A DNA stretch of 64,000 bases, from contig NZ_JAAOYO010000005.1 of the NCBI RefSeq assembly GCF_011759505.1, positions 186,001-250,000 of the forward strand, in the 5' to 3' direction. Each line of letters starts with the position of its first letter. The first letter of the stretch is position 1. Made by a program: the position numbers and the translations under genes. Below the pieces are notes generated by a model, which was not told where the DNA came from, did not search any database, and saw only the letters and a list, made by a program, of their open reading frames with translations. Shown in pieces: positions 16,616-25,310 of this stretch. This DNA comes from Curtobacterium salicis. GTDB lineage: Bacteria > Actinomycetota > Actinomycetes > Actinomycetales > Microbacteriaceae.

Positions 16616-16653
16616 GTGACACGGTCGGCGGTGCGCGCTAGGTTGTTGAACAA
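16616..16653 (+). promoter_or_regulatory. pxpABC promoter with GntR-type operator
   Basis: GTGACA (16616-16621) and TAGGTT (16639-16644) are separated by 17 nt. The palindrome TTGTTGAACAA (16643-16653) overlaps the end of the -10 and the expected start of transcription. The same palindrome occurs before the DUF969 gene at 22356-22366, next to the GntR gene. AGGAGG follows before the pxpA ATG. Confidence 0.7.
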
Positions 16654-16671
16654 TCCCGACAGGAGGTCCGC

Positions 16672-17490
16672 ATGCCCACGATCGACCTGAACAGCGACCT
16701 CGGCGAGGGCTTCGGCGCCTGGACCGCGGGCGACGACCGCGCGATGCTCGACCTGGTGTCCAGCGCGAACATCGCCTGCGGTGCCCATGCCGGTGACCCG
16801 ACGATCATGCTCGACACCTGCCGGGCCGCAGCGGAGCGGGGTGTCGCGATCGGGGCACACGTCGCCTACCGGGACCTCGTCGGCTTCGGCCGCCGGCCGG
16901 TGCACGTCACCCCGGACGAGCTCCACGCCGACGTCGTCCACCAGCTCGGTGCGCTGACCGCCGCCGCGCACGTGGCCGGCAGCCGGGTCACCTACGTCAA
17001 GCCGCACGGGGCGCTCTACAACACCGCTTGCGCCGACCCGGTGCAGGCCGAGGCGGTCGTCCGTGCGGTGGCGGACGTCGACCCCTCGCTGGCGGTCCTG
17101 GCGCTGCCCGGGTCGGAGCTGCTCCTCGCCGCCGGACGACACGGACTCCGTGCGGTGAGCGAGTCGTTCGCCGACCGTGCCTACGAACCGAACGGCTCCC
17201 TGGTCTCCCGCAGTCGGCCCGGCTCCGTCCTGCACGACCCCGACGAGGTCGCGGCCCGGGTGCTCCGGATGGTGACCGAGGGCGTCGCCACCGCGGTCGA
17301 CGGCACCGACATCAGCGTCCGTGCCGACTCGGTGTGCGTGCACGGGGACTCCCCCGACGCGGTCGCGATGGCCCGGGCGATCCGCACGCTGCTGACCGAG
17401 CAGGGCATCGCGGTCAGGGCGTTCGCGTCGGCTCCGGCGTCGGCTCCGGCGTCGTCGTCGTCGTCGTCGTCGTCGGCTTCGTCGTCATGA
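16672..17490 (+). CDS. pxpA: 5-oxoprolinase subunit A (LamB/YcsF family)
   Basis: 272 residues. It opens with the family signature [14 protein letters not shown], followed by [29 protein letters not shown] and [10 protein letters not shown], all diagnostic of YcsF/PxpA. With PxpB and PxpC it forms the ATP-dependent 5-oxoprolinase that opens 5-oxoproline to glutamate in the cytosol. The last about 20 residues ([10 protein letters not shown] then a run of Ser) are encoded by a repeat of TCG triplets and are not part of the family, so they are probably a lineage-specific tail. Its stop overlaps the pxpB ATG (ATGA). First gene of the operon; AGGAGG precedes the ATG. Confidence 0.95.
   Translation: MPTIDLNSDLGEGFGAWTAGDDRAMLDLVSSANIACGAHAGDPTIMLDTCRAAAERGVAIGAHVAYRDLVGFGRRPVHVTPDELHADVVHQLGALTAAAHVAGSRVTYVKPHGALYNTACADPVQAEAVVRAVADVDPSLAVLALPGSELLLAAGRHGLRAVSESFADRAYEPNGSLVSRSRPGSVLHDPDEVAARVLRMVTEGVATAVDGTDISVRADSVCVHGDSPDAVAMARAIRTLLTEQGIAVRAFASAPASAPASSSSSSSSASSS
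17425..17475 (+). repeat. in-gene 12-bp and TCG repeats at the pxpA 3' end
   Basis: GCGTCGGCTCCG occurs twice in tandem (17425-17448), followed after GCG by eight TCG triplets (17452-17475). All units are multiples of three, so copy changes lengthen or shorten the PxpA tail without shifting frame. Confidence 0.9.
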
Positions 17491-18119
17491 GCCTCGAGGT
17501 CCGGGCGGCCGGCGCCGCCGCGGTGCTGGCGACGTTCGACTCCCTGGCCGAGGTCGTGGCGTTCCGCGCCGGACTGGCGGACGATCCGCCGGCGGGCGTG
17601 ACCGAGGTCGTCTCCGGCGCCCGCACGCTGCTGTTCCGCTTCGACCCTGCCGTGACCGACGCCGGACGGGTCCGCTCCCTGCTGTCCGAGGTCCGCCCCT
17701 CCCGTCCTGCCGACGACCACCCGGATCGCGCGCCCGTCGTCGTCCCGGTCACGTACGACGGCGCGGACCTCGACGCCGTCGGCGCCCTGACCGGCATGTC
17801 CCGCGACGACCTCGTCGCGTGGCACACCGGACAGGTGTGGACGAGCGCGTTCTGCGGCTTCGCCCCCGGCTTCAGCTACCTGACCGGCACCGCGCCGTCG
17901 CTCGACCTGCCCCGCCGCGACACCTCGCGCACCGCGGTCCCGAGCGGCGCCGTCGCCCTCGCCGGTGAGTTCAGTGCCGTCTACCCGCGGACGTCGCCCG
18001 GCGGCTGGCAGCTCATCGGTCGGACCGAGGTGCCGATGTGGTCGCTCGACCGCACCCCGCCGGCCCTCGCCCCGGCCGGCGTCCGACTGCGCTTCGTCGA
18101 CGCCGAGGCCCTGTCGTGA
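17487..18119 (+). CDS. pxpB: 5-oxoprolinase subunit B (KipI family)
   Basis: 210 residues from an ATG that overlaps the pxpA stop. The C-terminal half has the KipI/allophanate-hydrolase subunit 1 signature: [71 protein letters not shown]. The N-terminal half ([16 protein letters not shown]) is shorter and more diverged. It is the partner of PxpC in the ATP-using part of the enzyme. Its stop overlaps the next start as GTGA, so A, B and C are made in fixed ratio. Confidence 0.93.
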   Translation: MSLEVRAAGAAAVLATFDSLAEVVAFRAGLADDPPAGVTEVVSGARTLLFRFDPAVTDAGRVRSLLSEVRPSRPADDHPDRAPVVVPVTYDGADLDAVGALTGMSRDDLVAWHTGQVWTSAFCGFAPGFSYLTGTAPSLDLPRRDTSRTAVPSGAVALAGEFSAVYPRTSPGGWQLIGRTEVPMWSLDRTPPALAPAGVRLRFVDAEALS

Positions 18120-19015
18120 GCACCCTGACCGTCACGCAGGTCGGGTACGGCGTGACCACGCAGGACCTCGGCCGACCGGGCCTCAGCGACATGGGGCTCG
18201 GTGCCGCCGGGGCTGCGGACCGGGCCTCGGCCGCGCTGGCGAACCGGATGGTCGGCAACCGTCCCGACGCGGCCGTCCTCGAGGCCCTCCTCGGCTCCGT
18301 CACGCTCCGCACCGACGCACACACGGTCGCCGCCGTCACCGGTGCGCCCTGCCCGGTGACGGTCGAACGGGCCGACGGCCGGGTGCGTGGGGCTGCCGCG
18401 TACGAGGTGCTCCTGCTCGGACCGGGCGACACGCTACGGGTCGGACTGCCCGCGGACCGGCTCCGCGCCTACGTCGCCGTGCGCGGAGGCGTCGCGGTCG
18501 AACCCGTGCTGGGCAGCCGGTCGTGGGACTCGCTCGCGCAGCTCGGACCCGCCCCGCTGTCGGTCGGGGACGTCCTGCCGATCGGGCCGTCCTCCGACGG
18601 GGTCGGTGCCGGTTCCTGGCCGGTGGTCGATGCCGTGCCGCCGCCGCTCCCGCCGTGGCCCGGGGAACCGGTGGAGCTCGAGGTGCTGCCCGGACCCCGC
18701 GACGACTGGTTCACCCCGGACTGGCGGGCGACCCTGACCGGCCAGGAGTTCCACGTCAGCCCGGACAGCGACCGTGTCGGGGTCCGCACCACCGCGACCA
18801 CTCCCCTGGTCCGGGCGGTCTCCCGAGAGCTCCCCAGCGAGGGCGTCGAGACCGGGTCGCTGCAGGTGCCGCCGGCCGGGTTCCCGGTGCTGTTCCTGGC
18901 GGACCACCCGGTCACCGGCGGCTACCCGGTCGTCGCGGTGCTCACGCCCGAGTCGGTCGACCGTGCAGCACAGCTCCGCCCGGGTGACACGCTGCGCTTC
19001 CGCACCGCTCGCTGA
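18116..19015 (+). CDS. pxpC: 5-oxoprolinase subunit C (KipA family)
   Basis: 299 residues from a GTG overlapping the pxpB stop. KipA/AHS2 signatures: VTQVGYGVTTQDLGRPG, GAADRASAALANRMVGN, AVLEALLG, YVAVRGGVAVEPVLGSRSWD, FTPDWRATLTGQEF, SDRVGVRTT and GSLQVPPAGFPVLFLADHPVTGGYPV. It carries the main catalytic surface with PxpB. It ends the tight operon; the next gene (19113) is 97 bp away. Confidence 0.94.
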   Translation: MSTLTVTQVGYGVTTQDLGRPGLSDMGLGAAGAADRASAALANRMVGNRPDAAVLEALLGSVTLRTDAHTVAAVTGAPCPVTVERADGRVRGAAAYEVLLLGPGDTLRVGLPADRLRAYVAVRGGVAVEPVLGSRSWDSLAQLGPAPLSVGDVLPIGPSSDGVGAGSWPVVDAVPPPLPPWPGEPVELEVLPGPRDDWFTPDWRATLTGQEFHVSPDSDRVGVRTTATTPLVRAVSRELPSEGVETGSLQVPPAGFPVLFLADHPVTGGYPVVAVLTPESVDRAAQLRPGDTLRFRTAR

Positions 19016-19112
19016 ACGCGCTGGACACGCAGCCGGAACAACGACCCGACGGCCGTGGTTGTGTCACCGGGCACCGTCAGTGGACGGGGTCCGATGACGA
19101 AAGGTGCACACC

Positions 19113-19418
19113 ATGACGATGACCGTCTTCCTCGAAGTCCAGATCCGTGACGACGTCGCAGCAGACACGGTCGAGGCCGCGATCCGCGAGACCCTGGCCC
19201 AGACCGCAGCACGGCAGGGCAACGAGTCGCTCGAGGTCCTGGTCGACGACGAGGACCCGACGCGCATGGTCGTCCTCGAGCGCTGGACCACCGCCGAGGA
19301 CCACGACGCCTACGTCGCGTGGCGCGCCACCCCCGAGGGTGCCGCGGAAGCGCTCGGCGCCGTCCTCGCCGCCCCGCCCGTCACGAAGACCTTCGGCCGC
19401 ACGATCTCCCTGGCGTAG
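19113..19418 (+). CDS. ABM-domain (antibiotic biosynthesis monooxygenase-like) protein
   Basis: 101 residues: MTMTVFLEVQIRDD, then a helix of REXLAQTAARQGN type, LEVLVDDEDPTRMVVLERWTTAEDHDAYVAWRATPEGAAEA. This is the ABM/YgiN ferredoxin-like dimer fold used for quinol oxygenases and heme-degrading enzymes. The catalytic identity is not readable. The ATG at 19113 follows AAAGG by 8 nt; a GTG three codons earlier is less likely. It follows the pxp genes on the same strand, but the 97-bp gap leaves co-transcription uncertain. Confidence 0.82.
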   Translation: MTMTVFLEVQIRDDVAADTVEAAIRETLAQTAARQGNESLEVLVDDEDPTRMVVLERWTTAEDHDAYVAWRATPEGAAEALGAVLAAPPVTKTFGRTISLA

Positions 19419-19420
19419 CC

Positions 19421-19496
19421 CCCGCGGAACGCAACGTCGGCGGCGCTGCGCAGCGGAATACCGCTGCGAGGAACCGCCGACGTTGCGTTTTGCGGG
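19421..19496. terminator. long two-part hairpin between convergent genes
   Basis: An outer 23-bp stem (CCCGCGGAACGCAACGTCGG... with two mismatches to its partner at 19474-19496) encloses an inner GCAGCGG-AATA-CCGCTGC hairpin. GCGTTTTGCGGG on the plus side supplies a short T-run. It separates the ABM gene from the converging DUF2891 gene. Confidence 0.75.
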
Positions 19497-19500
19497 AGGT

Positions 19501-20583
19501 TCAGGCGTGCTCGCGTGACTCCATGGCGTCCCAGGCGAAGCTCGCCAGCCAGTGGGTGGAGTAGTACTCCTGGCCGACACTGGCCGCGAGACCCGAGGCG
19601 AGCAGCCGGTCGGCCGCGCCGTCGAGCAAGTCCGCGAGTGCGGTGTCCTCGGGGTCAGAAGCACGCAGGGCGTCCGCGACGCGCCGCGCCGAACCGGCCC
19701 GCGACAGGTCGAGCCCGAAGAGGTGCACCTGCTGCGGGTCGTTCTCGTCACGGACGGTCGTCGAGGTGAGGACCGCGTCGCCGGCCGAGACCTCGGCGAA
19801 GAACGCACGCGCCCAGGGACCGAACTCGGACGCCGGCAGCACCGCACGCATCAGGTCGGCCTCGGCGAGCCCGGCGGACAGGAAGTCGTGCCCGCTGCGT
19901 TCCCACGCGAAGGGCCACCCGGCGTCGTCGCCGAACCACTCACGGGCAGCGCGGGACACGGTCGCGGCGAGGTCGTCCCGCCCGAGCGACCGGGCACCCT
20001 CGAGCACGAGCAGCAGCCCGAACGCCGAGTTCGCGTGCGCGCCGTGCCGGACCGGGTGGGCGGCGCCGTCGACCCAGCGGGTGACGAGGTCCTCGAGCAC
20101 CTGGACGACCGGCGCGAACCCGGGTGCGAGTGCACGGATCGCGGGGACCTCGGACGCGGACACCTCGGCCGCGAGACGCATCAGCCACGCCCAGCCGTAC
20201 GGGCGCTCGTAGTGCGGCGTCTCGCGGAGGTACGCGGCCTCGGTGGCCAGGTGCTCCGTCGACAGGTGGGCCTGCAGGACGGAGGTGATCCGTGCCTCCA
20301 GGTCGGCCGGCACCCCGAACGCGACCAGGCGGGCGGCGAGCCAGTGCATGTGCACCGACGAGTGCCAGTCGTACGACGTGGCGAAGGCGGGATGCAGTTC
20401 GACGGGCAGCGCTCGATCGTCCGGGCCCGACGTGGCGTGGTGCGCGGCGTACGGGTACTCGCGGGTGACGTTCTCGAGCGCGACGGCCGCGAAGCCCGGT
20501 GCCCAGGCGGCACGGCCGAGGTCCGTCGCGGACGAGGCCGACACGGACGGCGACCCGACGGGGGCGGGGTCAGAATGCGACAA
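19501..20583 (-). CDS. DUF2891 protein
   Basis: 360 residues. DUF2891 features: VALENVTREYPYAAHHA, LHPAFATSYDWHSSVHMHW, RPYGWAWLMRLAAEV, HANSAFGLLLVLEGA, HDFLSAGLAEADLM and YSTHWLASFAWDA. It looks like an all-helical, terpene-cyclase-like or glucosidase-like toroid, soluble, of unknown activity. From family knowledge DUF2891 genes are frequent neighbours of pxp and DUF969/979 genes. The start is a TTG that lies inside the end of the DUF979 gene (14-bp overlap), pointing to a three-gene minus-strand operon. Confidence 0.85.
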   Translation of the reverse strand: MSHSDPAPVGSPSVSASSATDLGRAAWAPGFAAVALENVTREYPYAAHHATSGPDDRALPVELHPAFATSYDWHSSVHMHWLAARLVAFGVPADLEARITSVLQAHLSTEHLATEAAYLRETPHYERPYGWAWLMRLAAEVSASEVPAIRALAPGFAPVVQVLEDLVTRWVDGAAHPVRHGAHANSAFGLLLVLEGARSLGRDDLAATVSRAAREWFGDDAGWPFAWERSGHDFLSAGLAEADLMRAVLPASEFGPWARAFFAEVSAGDAVLTSTTVRDENDPQQVHLFGLDLSRAGSARRVADALRASDPEDTALADLLDGAADRLLASGLAASVGQEYYSTHWLASFAWDAMESREHA

Positions 20584-21640
20584 GGTACATCACTCCCATG
20601 TTGACGACGAGCAGGATCCCGGCGGTCGGGATCTGCGCCTTGATCGGCCCGTACTTGTCCCGCATCTCGAGCAGGGCAGCGGGCACGAGGTTGAAGTTCG
20701 CGGCCATCGGGGTGACCAGCGTGCCGCAGAAGCCGGCCAGCATGCCGATCGCGAAGACCGCGGCGGGGTTGCCGTCGAAGCCCTGCACCAGGACGGGCCA
20801 GCCGATCGCCGCGGTCATGATCGGGAACGCGGCGAAGGCGTTCCCCATGATCACCGTGAACAGCGCCATGCCGAGGCAGTAGACGACCACGGCGGCGAAC
20901 AGCGAGCCGTCGGGCAGGACGGCCTTGATGATCGTGCCCACGGCCGAACCGACGCCGGCCTGGGTGAAGACGATGCCGAGGGTGGAGAGCATCTGCGGCA
21001 GGAGCGCAGCCCAGCCGATCGCCTGCAGCAGGCGGGCGCCCTCGCGGACCGGGGTGTCGAGCCGCGGCGGGCGGAGCACGAGCACGGCGACGACGACGGC
21101 GAGCACCGAGCCGATGCCGAGCCCGGTGAGGGTCGCGCTGCCCTCGGCGAGCAGGGGTTCGCCGCCGATGTGGACGAGCGGGCCGAGGGTGGCGACGAGC
21201 ACCGCGACGACGGGGATCACCAGCGCGGGGATGAACAGCCGGTTGCCGAACCGCTGCGCGAAGCCCGCGCGCTCGTCCGGGCTGGTGGTCGCGAGGACGC
21301 TCGTGCTCGAACTCGGCCGGGTGGTCACCGCGGTCGGCTCGGCCGGTCCGGTCGCCGAACCGACGCCGGCACCGGGGACGCTCGCGACGCGGGTGCGGCT
21401 CGTGGTGCCGGTGAACCCGAGGCCGGCGAGCGCCACCATCACCAGGACCGCGATGCCGAGCGCCCAGGCGGGGATCGCACCGGACACGACGAAGGTGCCG
21501 GCGAAGAAGGAGAGTCCGAGGATGCCCCAGAACGCCGCGTTGCCGACGCGCTTGGCGTGCGTGCGGTCGGTGACGATGAAGACGGACACGGCGATGAAGA
21601 ACGCGCCGATGAGCCAGTAGAGCCATTCGCTGGTGATCAT
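20570..21640 (-). CDS. DUF979 membrane protein, likely transporter subunit
   Basis: 356 residues with about 9 helices, starting MITSEWLYWLIGAFFIAVSV. A Ser/Thr/Ala-rich cytosolic loop (about residues 90-125) separates the first three helices from the rest. DUF979 and DUF969 are always paired integral membrane families and are regarded as a candidate 5-oxoproline (or peptide breakdown product) uptake system because they cluster with pxp and pyrrolidone-carboxylate peptidase genes (established association, role inferred). Start and the DUF969 stop overlap as ATGA. Confidence 0.88.
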   Translation of the reverse strand: MITSEWLYWLIGAFFIAVSVFIVTDRTHAKRVGNAAFWGILGLSFFAGTFVVSGAIPAWALGIAVLVMVALAGLGFTGTTSRTRVASVPGAGVGSATGPAEPTAVTTRPSSSTSVLATTSPDERAGFAQRFGNRLFIPALVIPVVAVLVATLGPLVHIGGEPLLAEGSATLTGLGIGSVLAVVVAVLVLRPPRLDTPVREGARLLQAIGWAALLPQMLSTLGIVFTQAGVGSAVGTIIKAVLPDGSLFAAVVVYCLGMALFTVIMGNAFAAFPIMTAAIGWPVLVQGFDGNPAAVFAIGMLAGFCGTLVTPMAANFNLVPAALLEMRDKYGPIKAQIPTAGILLVVNMGVMYLVAF

Positions 21641-22335
21641 GCTGCGACCCCCTCGGTCTGGCGGACGTCGGCCGCCATCTTGTCGAGCTTGCGGTCGAGC
21701 AGCAGCAGCCTCGTGCCGTGCACGAGCAGTGCGGCGATGCCGGTGGGGATCGCCCACAGCGCCAGGTCGATCGGTTCGAGCGCCAGCCCGTAGGTGGTGT
21801 CGACGAACGTCGTGATGAGCAGGATCGACCCGACCGCGACGAAGACGTCCTCGCCGAAGAACACCCCGACCGTGTCCGACGACGCCGAGAAGCCCTTGAT
21901 CTTCTCGCGCATCCGCTCGTCGATCCGGCCGTACTTCTTCGTGGCCGCGCCCTCGGCCATCGGGTGCACGAGCGGGCGGACCGTCTGCGCAGGGCCACCG
22001 ATGCTCGTCAGTCCGACCGCGGCGGTGATCTGACGCACCGCCAGGTACCCGGCGAGGATGCGGCCGGTCGTGAGCTTGTCGAGCTTCGCGATGAGCCGCT
22101 TCGCCTGGTCCTGCAGGCCGTAGCGCTCGATGAGGCCGATGACCGGCAGCACGAGCGCGAAGGTCGTGACGCTGCGACTGGACGCGAAGCCACTGCCGAA
22201 CGCGGTGAGGATGCCGACGGGATCGATCCCGCCGATGGCTGCGGTGACGATGCCCGCGACCGTGACGACGAGCAGCGCGTTGATGCGCAACGCGAAGCCG
22301 ATGATCACGACGGCGACGCCGATGAGGACGAACAT
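21637..22335 (-). CDS. DUF969 membrane protein, partner of DUF979
   Basis: 232 residues. MFVLIGVAVVIIGFALRINALLVVTVAGIVTA is the usual DUF969 N-terminus. Further helices and QMxxGxTS-like LTSIGGPAQTVRPLVHPM follow. The start at 22335 is chosen to match family N-termini; an in-frame ATG at 22356 lies inside the operator palindrome and is less likely. First gene of the DUF969-DUF979-DUF2891 operon, divergent from the GntR gene. Confidence 0.88.
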   Translation of the reverse strand: MFVLIGVAVVIIGFALRINALLVVTVAGIVTAAIGGIDPVGILTAFGSGFASSRSVTTFALVLPVIGLIERYGLQDQAKRLIAKLDKLTTGRILAGYLAVRQITAAVGLTSIGGPAQTVRPLVHPMAEGAATKKYGRIDERMREKIKGFSASSDTVGVFFGEDVFVAVGSILLITTFVDTTYGLALEPIDLALWAIPTGIAALLVHGTRLLLLDRKLDKMAADVRQTEGVAA

Positions 22336-22354
22336 GCGGGACAGTCTGGCCCGC

Positions 22355-22367
22355 ATTGTTCAACAAT
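22355..22367. promoter_or_regulatory. GntR-type operator before DUF969 and GntR genes
   Basis: ATTGTTCAACAAT is a perfect 6-1-6 palindrome in the divergent region. It matches TTGTTGAACAA in the pxpABC promoter at 16643-16653 apart from the central base. The matching sites and the GntR gene next door make this regulator the likely controller of both operons. Confidence 0.7.
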
Positions 22368-22440
22368 CTCAAGAGGCTGCCGGGATCTGTAACACGGCGG
22401 TCACACGAGCCGCGCTGTCGGGCTCTGCGAGGATCAGGCC

Positions 22441-23082
22441 ATGACCCGAACCGTCAGCGGCGCAGAGTCCACCGCGGCACGTCTGCGGTCCTCGATCGCG
22501 GACGGCGGCTTCATGCCGGGGACGCAGCTCTCCGAGGAACGTCTGAGCGACCAGCTCGGCGTCTCCCGCAACACCCTGCGCGAGGCCTTCCGGCTGCTCG
22601 CCCGGGACCGCCTCGTCGAGCACGTCTTCAACCGCGGCGTCTTCGTGCGGCGGCTGTCGGCCGAGGACGTCACGGACCTCTACGCCGCCCGACGGGTCCT
22701 CGAGGAAGCCGGCGTCCGTGCCGCCACGCCGGACTCCGCCGCCCTCGCCGCCGCTTCGGCCGCGGTCGCGGAAGCACGGGCCGCCGCGGCCGGCCACGAC
22801 TGGCGCGCGGTCGGGACCGCCGACATCCGCTTCCACGCCGAACTCGTCCGCGCCGTCCCGAGCGCGCGGCTGCACGGCCTGATGGACTCCCTGCTCGCCG
22901 AGATGCGGCTCGCCTTCCTCACCACGGCGGACCCGGGTGCGTTCCACGGCGCGTTCGTCGACCGCAACGAGGCGATCGTCGCGGCGCTGCGGTCCGGCGA
23001 CCAGGACGGTGCCTCGGCTCTGCTGGCCGTCTACCTCGACGACGCGGAGCGGACCCTCCGGGCGGCGGCCACCGCCTCCTGA
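22441..23082 (+). CDS. GntR family (FadR/FCD) transcriptional regulator
   Basis: 213 residues. Winged HTH: GTQLSEERLSDQLGVSRNTLREAFRLLARDRLVEHVFNRGVFVRRLS. The C-terminal FCD domain has DIRFHAELVRAVPSARLHGLMDSLLAEMR and the usual Asp/His metal positions (DxxFH, and a late FVDRNEAIVAALRSGD where many family members have H). It probably senses 5-oxoproline or a product and controls the pxp and DUF969 operons through the TTGTTnAACAA sites (inference from position). Confidence 0.92.
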   Translation: MTRTVSGAESTAARLRSSIADGGFMPGTQLSEERLSDQLGVSRNTLREAFRLLARDRLVEHVFNRGVFVRRLSAEDVTDLYAARRVLEEAGVRAATPDSAALAAASAAVAEARAAAAGHDWRAVGTADIRFHAELVRAVPSARLHGLMDSLLAEMRLAFLTTADPGAFHGAFVDRNEAIVAALRSGDQDGASALLAVYLDDAERTLRAAATAS

Positions 23083-23149
23083 CGGACGAGACCGCGCGCG
23101 ACGGCGCTCGACGAGCCGGCACGCCCGGCAAGCGCCCGCCCCGCTGGGC

Positions 23150-23500
23150 TCAGCCAGCCGCCGCAGGCTCGTTCTCGTCGTCGCCCTCGGTCAGGTCCGA
23201 CCGGGTGTCCGCGTGGATGACGGTGTCGTGCCCGAACGTGCGGGCGGCGGCACGGAGCCGGGCGACGAACTCGTCGTTCTCGAGCTCGAGTTCGTCCTCT
23301 TCGGCGTCCTCCACGACGACCTCGCTCGACGGCCCGATGAGGATCTTCGTCGTGGTCATCGTGCCGTCCTCGGCGACGGCGGGCACGGCCACGGTGTCGG
23401 CCCGGTCGCCACCGGAGAGCGCCGCCGCGTACTCGATGACGGCGTCGGCCACGTCGTCGCTCGTCAGGATCACACTGCTGTCGTACCGGATGGTCTTCAT
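23150..23500 (-). CDS. small conserved protein, paralogue of 2719-3051
   Basis: 116 residues beginning MKTIRYDSSVILTSDDVADA, with YAAALSGGDRADTVAVPAVAEDG, then TKILIGPSSEVVVED and a very acidic stretch (EEDELELENDE) and acidic C-terminus. The start at 23500 follows GAGGAG by 8 nt. Shared elements with 2719-3051 are listed there. Soluble, unknown function. Confidence 0.78.
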   Translation of the reverse strand: MKTIRYDSSVILTSDDVADAVIEYAAALSGGDRADTVAVPAVAEDGTMTTTKILIGPSSEVVVEDAEEDELELENDEFVARLRAAARTFGHDTVIHADTRSDLTEGDDENEPAAAG

Positions 23501-23597
23501 CTGGGTTGCTCCTCTCGCACAGCCATCCTGGCCCACGCCTCAGACGGACCGCACAGTTCCTCCGGGAACCGCGATCGGTCCGGCCGCAGCCCCGCCA

Positions 23598-23649
23598 CCG
23601 CCGGACGGGAGGCGCGGTGCCGCCCCGCCACGCGCCTCCCGTCCGGCGG
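23598..23649. repeat. copy C of the GACGGGAGGC palindrome, between divergent genes
   Basis: CCGCCGGACGGGAGGCGCG (23598-23616) pairs perfectly with its complement at 23631-23649 around a 14-nt loop. Both flanking genes point away from it, so it does not sit where a terminator of either gene would be. Confidence 0.8.
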
Positions 23650-23720
23650 CGGTGAAGACCTGCTCAGCCGTCGGCGGGGCGGGCCGCACCGAGGACGGGC
23701 GTGGCCCGTATCCTTCGACC

Positions 23721-25292
23721 GTGCCCACTGATGCGCGTCACTGGTTCCTCACCCGCGACGAACGCGGCAACACCGCGACCGAGGTGCACGCCGGCGCCGA
23801 CGACAGCCCGGCGTGGTCCGAGGGCAACCTCGTCCGCCCGCTGGTGCACGGCGCACCGTACTTCGCACGTGTCGAGGCGGAGTTGTCGGCACTGCAGCCC
23901 GGCGACCGCGTCTGGTTCACCGACTGGCGCGGTGACGCCGACGAGCGCCTGCTGCCGGACGGCCCGACGATCGGCGACCTGCTGGCGGACCGGGCGCGCG
24001 CCGGGGTGGAGGTCCGCGGGCTCATCTGGCGCTCGCACGGCGAGCGCATCTCGGCGTCGCTCAGCGCGAAGGCGAACGAGCTGCTCGGGCGGAAGATCAA
24101 CGACGCCGGGGGTGAGGTCCTCCTCGACCAGCGCGTCCGGTTCTTCGGTTCGCACCACCAGAAGTTCTTCGTCATCCAGCACCGCGACGACCCGTCGCGG
24201 GACGTCGCGTTCGTCGGCGGCATCGACCTGTGCCACAGCCGCCGTGACGACGCCCGGCACGAGGGCGATCCGCAGGCGATCTCGATGGACTCCCGGTACG
24301 GCGAGCACCCGGCGTGGCACGACGCGTCGATGGAGCTGCGCGGTCCGGTCGTCGCCGACGTCCTCGCCGTGTTCGCCGAGCGCTGGGACGACCCGCACCC
24401 GCTGGACCGCAGCCTGCCGTACCGGATGCTGCTGCAGCGCCTGGTCCGGATGCCCCGGCACCCGGAGCCGCTGCCGGAGCGCACGCCCCCGCCGCCGGCC
24501 GCCGGCGAGCACGCGGTCCAGCTCCTCCGCACGTACGGGGTGAAGCACCCGCCGTTCCCGTTCGCGCCGGAGGGCGAGCGGAGCATCGCGCGGGCGTACG
24601 GCAAGGCCTTCCGCACGGCGCGGTCCCTGATCTGCATCGAGGACCAGTACCTGTGGTCCCGCGAGGTCGCGACGGGCATCGCCGAGGCCCTGGAACGGAA
24701 CCCCGAGCTGCGGGTGATCATCCTGGTGCCCCGGTACCCGAACTCCGACGGGGTGCTGAGCGGTCCCCCGAGTCGCCTGGGGCAGATCGACGCGATGACC
24801 ACCCTCCGCCGGACGGCCCCGGACCGCGTCGGCGTCTTCGACCTGGAGCACGAGTCCGGCCGGCCGATCTACATCCACGCGAAGGTCTGCATCGTCGACG
24901 ACGAGTGGTTCACGATCGGGTCGGACAACTTCAACCGCCGCTCGTGGACGACGGACAGCGAGCTGACCTGCGCGGTCGTCGACACCGCCGACGGCTCGCT
25001 CGCCCGTGACCTGCGACACGAGCTGTGGGCGGAGCACCTCGCGACGACGCCCGACGACCCGCGGCTCGACGGCTCGGGCGCCGAACTCCTCGCCCTGTGG
25101 CGCGCGCACGCCCGGGCACTCGACCACTGGCACGAGGACGGCCGGCCCGGGGCGCGGCCGCCGGGTCGGATCCGTCAGCACGAGCCGGAGCCGGTGTCGG
25201 TCCTCCAACGGCTGTGGGCGGCGCCGGCGGCCAAGCTCGCCGTCGACCCCGACGGGCGGCCGCGGGGGTCACGGGGCACGACCCGGTTCTGA
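23721..25292 (+). CDS. phospholipase D family protein
   Basis: 523 residues from a GTG. Two HKD motifs: FGSHHQKFFVIQHRDDPSRDVAFVGG (residues about 141-166) and IHAKVCIVDDEWFTIGSDNFNRRSW (about 391-415). The spacing and the GIDLC and GSDNFNRRS segments match bacterial phospholipase D/cardiolipin-synthase-like enzymes. I see no signal peptide, so it is probably cytosolic or exported by another route. TATCCT stands 6 nt before the GTG and there is no ribosome site, so the message is probably leaderless. The long upstream open frame is shadow of the GntR region. Confidence 0.92.
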   Translation: MPTDARHWFLTRDERGNTATEVHAGADDSPAWSEGNLVRPLVHGAPYFARVEAELSALQPGDRVWFTDWRGDADERLLPDGPTIGDLLADRARAGVEVRGLIWRSHGERISASLSAKANELLGRKINDAGGEVLLDQRVRFFGSHHQKFFVIQHRDDPSRDVAFVGGIDLCHSRRDDARHEGDPQAISMDSRYGEHPAWHDASMELRGPVVADVLAVFAERWDDPHPLDRSLPYRMLLQRLVRMPRHPEPLPERTPPPPAAGEHAVQLLRTYGVKHPPFPFAPEGERSIARAYGKAFRTARSLICIEDQYLWSREVATGIAEALERNPELRVIILVPRYPNSDGVLSGPPSRLGQIDAMTTLRRTAPDRVGVFDLEHESGRPIYIHAKVCIVDDEWFTIGSDNFNRRSWTTDSELTCAVVDTADGSLARDLRHELWAEHLATTPDDPRLDGSGAELLALWRAHARALDHWHEDGRPGARPPGRIRQHEPEPVSVLQRLWAAPAAKLAVDPDGRPRGSRGTTRF

Positions 25293-25310
25293 CACCGCCG
25301 GGCACGGGAA

